The notes under the pieces were generated by a model. The model saw only the letters and a program-made list of their open reading frames with translations. It did not search any database and was not told the origin of the DNA. Below are positions 1 through 6,058 of a stretch of DNA of 8,167 nucleotides, piece after piece. A program made the translations under genes and the position numbers. Location: NCBI GenBank assembly GCA_023391895.1, contig JAEWAC010000336.1:1-8167 (forward strand). The letters are read 5' to 3'. How positions within the stretch are numbered: position 1 is the first letter of the stretch; each line of letters begins with the position of its first letter. This stretch comes from Bacteroidota bacterium. GTDB taxonomy: Bacteria; Bacteroidota; Bacteroidia; Chitinophagales; Chitinophagaceae.

Positions 1-54
1 CTTTAGTGCCTTGGTGGCACAACATCATCCCAAGTAAAAACTTCTTCAAAAACC

Positions 55-178
55 CATAACAACCCTCAACCAATCAACTCTTACAATATCTTCAAAACCT
101 TATATTGGTTGCGCAAGAGTGCAGTAAGCATTGGATGAAAACAGCACCAGGACTGTTGATGTTGAGGGCTGTGTTATG
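55..178. repeat. Imperfect inverted repeat with ~90-base interior
   Basis: The arm at 55-70 (CATAACAACCCTCAAC) pairs with 161-178 (GTTGAGGGCTGTGTTATG): 8 bp continuous, a 2-base asymmetry, then 6-7 bp more. A second perfect 8-bp pair, CAACCAAT (67-74) with ATTGGTTG (104-111), overlaps the first arm, so the two stems compete. ACTCTT (77-82) can also pair with AAGAGT (115-120). The segment could be a small non-autonomous repeat or a folded transcript. No target-site duplication is evident. Confidence 0.45.
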
Positions 179-207
179 ATCAGGCAGCTTGAAAGACTAT
201 TGCCTTT

Positions 208-236
208 GAGATCCCTCCTTTGTCGGAATGACAGGG
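208..236. repeat. Probable dispersed repeat phrase (FRQRRDL-encoding on minus strand)
   Basis: The phrase GAGATCCCTCC followed by TTTGTCGGAATGACAGGG reads SFRQRRDL on the minus strand. From memory this phrase recurs as spurious small frames in many bacterial genomes and belongs to a dispersed intergenic repeat. Only one copy is present here, so the call rests on recall, not on repetition inside the window. Confidence 0.35.
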
Positions 237-366
237 CAAGAAGCAGAAGAAAAACACAGCCCTTCTGAAAGGGTAACAATAAGAAATGCACAATTGCTTT
301 AAGCCCTTTCAACCTACTCAACTCTTCATCCTTTCAAATCTTTCAAAAACTCATATGCTTTTACCC

Positions 367-402
367 ATCTGCGAAATCCATCTAAAATCTGCGCAATCTG
401 CG
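367..402. repeat. ATCTGCG short direct repeats
   Basis: Exact ATCTGCG occurs at 367-373, 387-393 and 396-402, with related CATCT in between (379-383). It is directly followed by two GTGAACT copies (420-426, 428-434). Spacing is irregular, unlike a CRISPR array, and no protein-coding role is apparent. Confidence 0.6.
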
Positions 403-440
403 ATACAACTCGTGAAAATGTGAACTGGTGAACTCGAAAA

Positions 441-472
441 CTTTAAACCTTAAACTTTAAACCTTAAACTTT
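441..472. repeat. Heptamer tandem repeat (CYTTAAA)n
   Basis: The run is CTTTAAA, CCTTAAA, CTTTAAA, CCTTAAA, CTTT: four and a half heptamers, or 2.3 copies of a 14-base unit. It extends into the 3' end of the EamA gene: the stop codon (464-466) and the last two codons, Val and Lys (467-472), are repeat sequence. This suggests the repeat array and the gene end have merged. Confidence 0.75.
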
Positions 473-1462
473 CTGAGCCGCTCTATTGACCAGGTACACG
501 CCGGACAGGGCCAGCAACACCCCCACAATCATGTATGGCGTCAGGATTTCGCCAAACAGCAGCCAGCCAAAAAACACCGCAACAATGGGGTTGATGTAAG
601 CGTATAAACTGGCCTGCTCGGTCGGCAGGTTTTGCAGCGCATACAAAAAAGCAATAAAGGAAATGACCGAGCCAAACACCACCAGGTAAGCAATGGCCGT
701 CCACGACTGCCAGGGAACGGCGGCCAGCGGAATAGCCATGCCCGTAACCTGGGTAATGGTAAACAAAGCCGCGCCGGAGATCAGCATTTGCAGGCCCAGG
801 CTAAAGTAAGGATTGAAGTGTAAGGCGTGTTTTTTGGTGTAAATCGTACCCAGGGCCCATGACCAGGTAGAGGCAATGGACAGAAAAATGCCAAAGCGAA
901 AATCCGGGATCAAAAAGTCGTGCAGGTGCTCGTAAAAAATAACACAAATGCCGGCAAAGCCCATAAGCAACCCGGCTACGGTTTTAGGCTGCAGTTTGTG
1001 CTGGGTAGAAAACAAGCCAATGACCACCAGCCACAAAGGAAAAATAGCGCCGATAATAGACCCGAGGCCCGCGCTAATAAATTGAACGCCCCAGGTGGAA
1101 AGGCCGTTGCTCAGCATAAAGTTTAAAAAGGCCAGCATCAGTACCGGGCCCCATTCTTTGCCCCGCGGCAGCCGGACACCTTTGGCTAAAAAGAAAACCA
1201 CGTAACACAAGCCGCCGAAAAACTGCCGAATGCCCGCCAGTTGCAGGGCCGGCATGTGCCGCACCCCTTCTTTGGAGGCAATCCAGGTAGTGCCCCAGAA
1301 AAAGCAAACCAGGCCCAGTGCCAGCAACGCCTTTCCTTTTTGCCCCTGCTTTTTAAACTGAAAAGGGTTGAAGTAGGAAAGGTATTTTACGGGCAGGTGT
1401 GGCTGACCAGTAGCTTCATTGGGGGGTGGCTGTGGAGATGCTGAACTCATTGAACGGCGCAT
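464..1462 (-). CDS. EamA/DMT-family drug/metabolite transporter
   Basis: An inner-membrane permease of the drug/metabolite transporter superfamily, probably exporting a small metabolite; the substrate cannot be read from sequence. The 332 residues comprise a cytosolic, Pro/Gln-rich N-terminal tail (1-43), then about ten membrane segments as two EamA repeats, roughly 45-177 and 190-326. Repeat 1 begins with FFWGTTWIASKEGV (54-67), a usual EamA opening; repeat 2 ends with YAYINPIVAVFFGWLLFGE (288-306), the family's conserved loop-helix. Length is slightly above the usual ~300 because of the tail. Two starts are possible, 1462 (MRRSM) and 1450 (MSSAS). The gene lies 112 bases after purH with no clear promoter between, so read-through from purH is plausible. 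Its last codons are tandem-repeat sequence. Family call firm; start uncertain. Confidence 0.9.
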   Translation of the reverse strand: MRRSMSSASPQPPPNEATGQPHLPVKYLSYFNPFQFKKQGQKGKALLALGLVCFFWGTTWIASKEGVRHMPALQLAGIRQFFGGLCYVVFFLAKGVRLPRGKEWGPVLMLAFLNFMLSNGLSTWGVQFISAGLGSIIGAIFPLWLVVIGLFSTQHKLQPKTVAGLLMGFAGICVIFYEHLHDFLIPDFRFGIFLSIASTWSWALGTIYTKKHALHFNPYFSLGLQMLISGAALFTITQVTGMAIPLAAVPWQSWTAIAYLVVFGSVISFIAFLYALQNLPTEQASLYAYINPIVAVFFGWLLFGEILTPYMIVGVLLALSGVYLVNRAAQKV

Positions 1463-1464
1463 TT

Positions 1465-1493
1465 GCCTTTCCCTGCACAGGGCAGGGAAAGGC
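1465..1493 (-). promoter_or_regulatory. Perfect 12-bp hairpin over the EamA-gene ribosome-binding region
   Basis: Arms 1465-1476 (GCCTTTCCCTGC) and 1482-1493 (GCAGGGAAAGGC) are exact reverse complements around a 5-base loop. In the minus-strand transcript the 3' arm carries the purine-rich AGGGAAAGG, the only Shine-Dalgarno-like stretch, and ends two bases before the AUG at 1462. No U-tract follows on that strand, so it is not a standard terminator for purH. It could mask translation start, stabilise a processed 5' end, or push initiation to the AUG at 1450. Structure is certain, function is inferred. Confidence 0.6.
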
Positions 1494-1574
1494 GCGACTG
1501 ATATTTTTATTTTTCTATTTTACGAATCCATCTTTTCCTACAGCCAGCTCCGGCAGGTGTGGCAGTAGAAAATG

Positions 1575-3071
1575 TTAGTGCTTGAAATGCCGCAGGCCGG
1601 TCATGACCAGGGCCAGGTTGTTTTCCTTGCAGTATTCAATGCTGTCTTTATCTCGGATGGAGCCGCCGGGCTGTATAAAGGCCGTAATGCCGGCTTCGTG
1701 GCCCAGTTTTACACAATCATTGAACGGAAAAAACGCATCAGAACTCATCACGGCGCCCTTCAGGTCAAAGTTGAACTGGCCGGCTTTTTCCACAGCATGG
1801 CGCAGGGCATCAATGCGGCTGGTTTGTCCGCAGCCTTTACCCACCAGCTGTTTGTTTTTCACCAGTGCAATGGCGTTGGACTTTAAGTGCTTGCACACCA
1901 GGTTGGCAAACAGCAGGTCTTCTTTTTCGTGGGCGCTGGTGGGACGGCCGCCGGCTTCTTCCCATTTATCAAAATTGCCCCGGTCTTTATCCTGCGTAAG
2001 CGTGCCGTTCAGCAGGCTTTTGAACATTTTTTCGTTGCCAGCTTTGACCTGCTTTGATTGCAGTAAGATCCGGTTCTTTTTGGATTGTAAAATGCCCAGG
2101 GCCGACTGGCTGAAAGCAGGAGCGATCAACACTTCAAAAAATATTTCGTTGATGGCCTGGGCGGTTGCTTCGTCTACTTCAGCATTGCACACCAGCACGC
2201 CGCCAAAAGCACTTTCCGGATCGCCGGCCAGGGCAGCGTTCCACGATTCTATTACCGTTTTGCGGCTGGCAATACCACACACGTTGGTGTGCTTGATAAT
2301 GGCAAAGGTGGTTTCGGTAAACTCGTTAATCAGGTCAAAAGCGGCTTCTACATCCACTAAATTGTTGTACGACAGTTCTTTGCCGTGCAGTTGGGTAAAG
2401 TACGCTTCCAGGTTGCCGGTAAAGGTGGCTTGCTGGTGCGGGTTTTCGCCATAACGCAACACCTTTTGCTGGCGGCCGGTAGCGGTGCCGCTAAAATAAT
2501 CGGCAATGGCAATGTCGTATTCTTTTACAATTTCAAAAGCTTTGGCGGCAAAGCTTCTGCGCTGGTCCAGGGTGATCTCACCGTTTTGCTGTTGCAGCAG
2601 GTCTACCAGGGGCTGGTAATCGTCTTTGGAGGCCAGCACCGTTACATCGCTGAAGTTTTTGGCCGCTGCCCGTATCATGGAAGGACCGCCAATGTCAATT
2701 TTTTCAATAATCTGCTGCTCATCGGTGGTTTGGGCTACCGTTTCCTGGAAAGGATACAGGTCTACAATCACCAGGTCAATGATGGGAATGTTGTATTGCT
2801 GCATTTCCTGCAGGTCGGTTTCGTTGGCCCTGCGGCCCAGGATGCCGCCAAACACGGAGGGGTGCAGGGTTTTGACACGACCGCCTAAAATGGAAGGGTA
2901 AGAGGTGAGGTTTTCTACCGGCACCACCGGGATGCCTAAGTCTTCAATAAACTTTTGCGTACCGCCGGTGGAGTAAATGGTAACACCTTGTTGCTGCAGC
3001 TGCCGGGCTACAACGTCCAGTCCATCTTTGTAAAAAACAGAAATAAGGGCAGAGGTTATTTTTTTGTTCAT
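1575..3071 (-). CDS. purH: Bifunctional AICAR formyltransferase / IMP cyclohydrolase PurH
   Basis: This cytosolic enzyme catalyses the last two steps of de novo purine synthesis: formylation of AICAR with 10-formyl-tetrahydrofolate, then ring closure of FAICAR to IMP. The N-terminal cyclohydrolase (MGS-like) domain covers about 1-135 with STGGT (34-38), GGRVKTLHP (63-71) and DIGGPSMIRAAAKN (126-139). The AICAR transformylase domain follows, with LRYGENPHQ (205-213), ELSYNNLVDVEAAFDL (232-247), the catalytic Lys-His pair K260-H261 in IIKHTNVCGIA, DPESAFGG (284-291), GQTSRIDALR (415-424) and SDAFFPF (444-450), ending IQPGGSIRD...TGLRHFKH. Length 498 is close to the usual ~500-530, with no gap in the conserved blocks. 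The start at 3071 matches the usual N-terminus (ALISVFYKDGLD). It has its own promoter just upstream and appears intact. Confidence 0.98.
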   Translation of the reverse strand: MNKKITSALISVFYKDGLDVVARQLQQQGVTIYSTGGTQKFIEDLGIPVVPVENLTSYPSILGGRVKTLHPSVFGGILGRRANETDLQEMQQYNIPIIDLVIVDLYPFQETVAQTTDEQQIIEKIDIGGPSMIRAAAKNFSDVTVLASKDDYQPLVDLLQQQNGEITLDQRRSFAAKAFEIVKEYDIAIADYFSGTATGRQQKVLRYGENPHQQATFTGNLEAYFTQLHGKELSYNNLVDVEAAFDLINEFTETTFAIIKHTNVCGIASRKTVIESWNAALAGDPESAFGGVLVCNAEVDEATAQAINEIFFEVLIAPAFSQSALGILQSKKNRILLQSKQVKAGNEKMFKSLLNGTLTQDKDRGNFDKWEEAGGRPTSAHEKEDLLFANLVCKHLKSNAIALVKNKQLVGKGCGQTSRIDALRHAVEKAGQFNFDLKGAVMSSDAFFPFNDCVKLGHEAGITAFIQPGGSIRDKDSIEYCKENNLALVMTGLRHFKH

Positions 3072-3108
3072 GTAAAAAAATTAAAGGAAGGCAAGCGTAA
3101 GAAAAGCG

Positions 3109-3139
3109 CAAAGGTAGGGCACTACAGGTTCAATACAAA
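3109..3139 (-). promoter_or_regulatory. Bacteroidota-type promoter for purH
   Basis: On the minus strand TTTG (3139-3136) is followed after 19 bases by TACCTTTG (3116-3109), a perfect match to the -7 consensus TAnnTTTG of the Bacteroidota primary sigma factor at the right distance from a -33 TTTG. Transcription would start near 3103, giving a leader of about 30 bases before the purH AUG. The upstream box lies inside the last codons of the comEC remnant, whose stop is 3132-3130. Confidence 0.75.
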
Positions 3140-3954
3140 AGCCCCTTTTTGGGATACGTCTGATATGGGATTTTTAAAGAATCGCAATCCCGCTGCCACA
3201 GCCGGGCCTTCCAGTGGGGCACCGAACCATCTACCACCACCTGCCTGATCTGCAGGTTTTGACTCAGCTGGTTGAGATACAGCCTGGGGTTGCCGGACAG
3301 GATCAGCACGTCAACATGGGTTTTTAAAAGCGTGATGACCCAGGCCCGGGTTTCAAACAACCTTTTCTTCCACCACTTTTGGTTGAGCGCCGGTAGCCCT
3401 GCAAAATCCTTTGGGGTGAGGTACACCTGGTGGGTAATGCCCTGAAACAAGCTGTAGCGCTTGTAGTGAAAGCTGCCGGGGTTATCGCTATTTTGTATTT
3501 CCTGCAAGGGCTTTGTGATCAATATTTGTGATCCATAATTCAAGTGATTTATAGAAGAATCTTTTTTAAAATACAGGATGATCTTGCCGCGTACAGTTTG
3601 TACACTGTCGTTGTGCACCAGACGGGTTACGGAAGCCTGGGCTTTGTAGGAGTTGGGTTTTTGCACCAGCGGCTCTTCCAGCATAGCTACCAGGTAGTGA
3701 TGGGTTTGGTAATGCCGCCCCAGCCATTGTGGATGTTGTCTTACATCCTGCGTCCATACCGCCCAAGCACCGGCAGCGGCTGTGAGCAAGTGGAGGAGAG
3801 CGCCAAAGACGCCGGCATACGTATAGCGCCGGGTGAGGGGCAGTAAGAAATAAAGAACGGCCAGAACAATAACGGTAAGCGTAAGACCTGCCAGCAGTGA
3901 AAAAGAAAAAGGCCAATACGACTGCCACACAATGCCGGCTGCAAACGGAAGCAA
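3130..3954 (-). pseudogene. comEC: comEC remnant: DUF4131 end joined in frame to the extreme C-terminus
   Basis: ComEC is the inner-membrane channel that admits single-stranded DNA during natural transformation; in Bacteroidota it usually has about 650-750 residues. This frame has 274. Residues 1-65 hold the usual N-terminal membrane helices, and 66-200 the DUF4131 (OB-like) region, including NPGSFHYKRYSLFQGITHQVYLT (158-180). At about 213/214 it passes directly to the last ~60 residues of the protein (VDVLILSGNPRLYLNQL, VVVDGSVPHWKARLW, RDCDSL), the end of the metallo-beta-lactamase-like domain. The competence (channel) domain and most of the hydrolase-like core are absent. The only available start is a TTG at 3954; ComEC-like sequence (NKAPALRLL) continues upstream to a TAG at 3981-3979. 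I infer a non-functional remnant; a translated short protein is not excluded. It lies 58 bases before purH, whose promoter uses its 3' end. Confidence 0.8.
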
Positions 3955-4034
3955 AAGCCGCAGGGCAGGCGCTTTGTTCTATAAGTACACGCGAGGGGGG
4001 CAGGCATGCTAAAAGATACAGCTTTCCGTAAAAT

Positions 4035-4066
4035 AAAAAAGGCGATGAAATTTCATCGCCTTTTTT
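4035..4066 (-). terminator. Perfect 32-base palindromic (bidirectional-type) terminator
   Basis: The sequence is A6-GGCGATGAAA directly followed by TTTCATCGCC-T6, an exact palindrome. As RNA it gives a stem of GGCGATGA-type pairs with a short AT loop and a U-tract on either strand. It begins 24 bases after the stop of the beta-barrel gene (4091) and so ends the MFS/beta-barrel transcript. It also insulates the downstream comEC remnant. Confidence 0.9.
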
Positions 4067-4090
4067 GGGGTGTTTGTCATAGACCAGCAA

Positions 4091-4558
4091 CTAAAACGTA
4101 TACCTGATTCCGAGTCCGCCCCAGCTGCCACTAAAACCTCTGCCATCACCGAACTCGAATGCGGGTTGCCAGTCAAGCGACATATTGATTGGTGCACCTC
4201 TGAATTTATAATCCAAACCCAACACACCATCTATACCAATCGCTATGTCATTGTCATTTCTGTTGTACTTGTCGTTATAAAAACCAATGTGGGCACCAGG
4301 TCCTATGTACCATTGTAAACCGGGTGCGCCTGCAATATCACCATGTATTTCGTACAGGCCCGTGAGGCGAAAACCGCGGTTGTAGAAATAGCCAATGGCT
4401 TCCACGGCATTACCAGAAGCGCCAAAATGCTTGAGTGAAATGCCCGCGCCATCCCATACCTTAACACCTAATGCAGTCCGGTACGAACTGCCGGTGCTTT
4501 GTGCCTGTCCAAAATAAAAACAAAGAACTGATAGGGTAACAAATACTAGTTTTCTCAT
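4091..4558 (-). CDS. Small secreted outer-membrane beta-barrel-like protein, unknown function
   Basis: This 155-residue protein has a clear signal peptide (MRKL, hydrophobic 4-16, likely cleavage after GQAQ at residue 20). The mature part is rich in Gly and aromatic residues and alternates polar and hydrophobic positions, with segments such as GVKVWDGAGISLKHF (31-45), AVEAIGYFYNRGFRLTGLYE (51-70), GLQWYIGPGAHIGFY (80-94), GVLGLDYKFRGAPINMSLDW (111-130) and GSWGGLGIRYTF (144-155). The C-terminal Phe and YxF-type final strand fit a substrate of the BAM outer-membrane assembly machinery. I recall similar uncharacterised proteins in Bacteroidota, but no function is assigned. It lies 11 bases after the MFS stop with no clear promoter, so the two are probably co-transcribed, and a strong terminator follows. 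Confidence 0.88.
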   Translation of the reverse strand: MRKLVFVTLSVLCFYFGQAQSTGSSYRTALGVKVWDGAGISLKHFGASGNAVEAIGYFYNRGFRLTGLYEIHGDIAGAPGLQWYIGPGAHIGFYNDKYNRNDNDIAIGIDGVLGLDYKFRGAPINMSLDWQPAFEFGDGRGFSGSWGGLGIRYTF

Positions 4559-4569
4559 AAAGATTTAGG

Positions 4570-5805
4570 TTAAAGAATAATTCTAAGCAGCAAAAATGCG
4601 ATTACCGTGCCAAAATAAGTGCCGGGAGCAGAAACAATTTTTGCCCGGCCTTTGAGCAACAGAAAATAAATGGCAACAACAATCGCTGTAGCGGCCGATA
4701 CGGCAAAGGTAGTGGTGCTGTTGAAGGTGGTCCACAAAAAGCCGGCAAAGGCGCTGGCCAGCAGACTGCAAAGGCTTTGACACGAAGTATAAAACCCAAT
4801 GGCCGTGGCCAGGTCGGTAGCGGGTGCCGTTTGGGTAATCCAGGCCTTGGCAAGGCTTTCGGTAGCCGCGGCATACACGCCGTAAATAAAAAAACCAATA
4901 AAAGCCACCAGTGCCGAACCGGCAAAACCAAACAGGCCGTACACCAGCGCAAACAAAAAAAGCCCCGCCACAAAAACTCTTTTAAAACCCCATCGGTCGG
5001 CCAGCAGGCCCAGGGGATAAGCCGCCGCCGCATACACCAGGTTGTAAAAAATATAAGTCCCAATGGTCAGGCTGTCATTGGCGGTCAGTTCCCGGGTTTT
5101 TAAAAGCAAAAACACGTCGGAGCTGTTGATGAGGGCAAAAAGCAGCAGGCCAGCTACCAGCTTTTTATATTCCGGCGTGGCCACGCTCCAATAGCGGAAA
5201 AAAGAAAAGAAATGTCCTTTGGGCAAGGTGGCGGAGGGCTGCTTTTTTTCTTTTAATATAAAGGTGAGGGCTACGGCAAGGAGGCCTGGAATAAAAGCTA
5301 AATAAAAAAGCCATAGGTAACGGCCGGGTAAAAAATATAAAAAGGCCATAGCTATTACCGGGCCCAGCACCGCGCCCAGGGTATCCATACTGCGGTGAAA
5401 GGCAAACACCCGGCCCTTGGTGGCAGGGGTGGCGTTTTGCGACAGCAGGGCATCGCGGGCGGCGGTGCGCAGGCCTTTGCCCAGCCGGTCAATGGTGCGG
5501 GCCAAAAAAATCCAGAGCGGGTAGGTGAGCAGCGCCATCATGGGCTTGGAAAGGGCGCTGAGAAAGTAACCGCTTTTGATATAAGGCAGCCGCAGGCCTT
5601 TTTCGTCGCTTCTTTTGCCAAAATAACCTTTGCTGAGGCCGGCCGTAGCTTCGGCCACGCCTTCCAGCACGCCAATCAAAAACACGGAAAAACCAATCTC
5701 TTTCAGGTAGATGGGCACCACGGGGTATAGCATTTCGCTGGCTACATCGGCAAAAAAGCTGACCCCGGATAAGATGAATACCGTGCGGTTGATGATTTTC
5801 ACCAC
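4570..5805 (-). CDS. MFS transporter (DVxSEMxYP-type subfamily)
   Basis: A 12-helix major facilitator permease of the inner membrane, likely a proton-driven exporter; substrate unknown. Signatures are FFADVASEMLYPVVPIYL (17-34), typical of a bacterial subfamily, a loop 2-3 motif-A variant GYFGKRSDEKGLR (60-72), DRLGKGLRTAARDALLS (106-122), the motif-C-like RSMDTLGAVLGP (138-149), and a second motif A, LADRWGFKR (268-276), at the start of the C-terminal half. Length 411 is normal. After the presumed last helix (about 374-395) there is an extra hydrophobic tail, GTYFGTVIAFLLLRIIL (395-411). The start at 5805 precedes the first helix directly. It diverges from mreB, and I found only a weak -7-like TACTTTTA on its strand. 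The small beta-barrel gene follows immediately, which may mean a shared task at the envelope. Confidence 0.93.
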   Translation of the reverse strand: MVKIINRTVFILSGVSFFADVASEMLYPVVPIYLKEIGFSVFLIGVLEGVAEATAGLSKGYFGKRSDEKGLRLPYIKSGYFLSALSKPMMALLTYPLWIFLARTIDRLGKGLRTAARDALLSQNATPATKGRVFAFHRSMDTLGAVLGPVIAMAFLYFLPGRYLWLFYLAFIPGLLAVALTFILKEKKQPSATLPKGHFFSFFRYWSVATPEYKKLVAGLLLFALINSSDVFLLLKTRELTANDSLTIGTYIFYNLVYAAAAYPLGLLADRWGFKRVFVAGLFLFALVYGLFGFAGSALVAFIGFFIYGVYAAATESLAKAWITQTAPATDLATAIGFYTSCQSLCSLLASAFAGFLWTTFNSTTTFAVSAATAIVVAIYFLLLKGRAKIVSAPGTYFGTVIAFLLLRIIL

Positions 5806-6058
5806 CCTAAAAGTAACGGAACGATAAAATAAATAAGGAAAAAGAACGTTGGTAGCTCACTGGTTGTAAATGGGCCTGTAAGCAGCACTTTTATCGCTTT
5901 CCATTAGAAGCCGTTTGGCGGCAAAGAGATTTCGAGTAAAAATCTGTTAGGTTTTAGTGAAAACAACACGAAAGGCAAGGGTTTTTACTTTGTCAATTCA
6001 ATTTATTTCCAGCAACTTTGCACACAATCTTTTTATACTATTAAATCCAATATAGGAG
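5806..6058. other. Divergent intergenic region between MFS gene and mreB
   Basis: These 253 AT-rich bases hold no gene. Near 6000 is the mreB promoter. Two small stems are visible: GCCG-TTTGG-CGGC (5910-5922) and GTTTT-AGTG-AAAAC (5951-5964). The minus-strand side has only a weak TACTTTTA -7-like box near the MFS start, without a well-placed TTTG. Confidence 0.6.
5989..6020 (+). promoter_or_regulatory. Bacteroidota-type promoter for mreB
   Basis: TTTG (5989-5992), 20 bases, then CAACTTTG (6013-6020), one mismatch (C for T) to the -7 consensus TAnnTTTG. Transcription would begin near 6027, leaving a leader of about 32 bases. The only Shine-Dalgarno-like motif, AGGAG (6054-6058), touches the ATG with no spacer, too close for normal use, as is common in a phylum that rarely relies on it. 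Confidence 0.65.

Larger units (their letters stand above)
1..463. other. Gene-free, repeat-rich intergenic stretch
   Basis: No convincing gene lies here. The one moderately long reading frame (minus strand, 100-321) has no family resemblance and covers several repeats, so I do not call it. Visible in order: a 5-bp hairpin GTGCC-TTGGT-GGCAC (6-20); a pair of long inverted arms (55-70 and 161-178); a phrase reading GAGATCCCTCC...GGAATGACAGGG (208-236); several CTTTCAA phrases (about 304-349); three ATCTGCG copies (367-402); two GTGAACT copies (420-434); and a heptamer run (441-472). The strand is AT-rich and looks unlike coding DNA. I infer, from memory of similar phrases in Bacteroidota intergenic regions, that these are dispersed genomic repeats; the window alone cannot prove it. 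Confidence 0.7.

Noticed and set aside
100..321. Possible 73-residue gene on the minus strand
   Set aside because: The frame runs across a dispersed-repeat phrase (SFRQRRDL) and an inverted-repeat arm, has no recognisable domain and no promoter; it is better explained as a chance frame through repeats.
367..402. Short repeats resembling the start of a CRISPR array
   Set aside because: The unit is only 7 bases, spacing is irregular (20 and 9 bases between starts) and there are no cas genes.
1465..1530. Plus-strand intrinsic terminator (hairpin followed by T-rich sequence)
   Set aside because: The T-rich stretch begins about 10 bases after the stem and no plus-strand gene lies upstream; the position against the EamA start on the other strand is the more telling one.
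1582..2454. Long plus-strand frame of 290 codons opposite purH
   Set aside because: It is antisense to well-conserved purH, has no family resemblance and is rich in Ser/Cys/Pro as expected from reading the wrong strand.
3566..4090. Minus-strand frame of 174 codons starting at ATG 4090, spanning the terminator
   Set aside because: It overlaps the comEC remnant in another frame and would be translated through the palindromic terminator; composition is Cys/Arg/Pro-rich and unlike a real protein. It does not repair comEC, whose sequence lies in one frame only.
4591..4622. Promoter for the beta-barrel gene (CATTTTTG or TTATTTTG on the minus strand)
   Set aside because: Each -7-like box has a mismatch and the available TTTG/TTG boxes lie 12 or 16 bases away, not 19-20; read-through from the MFS gene is simpler.
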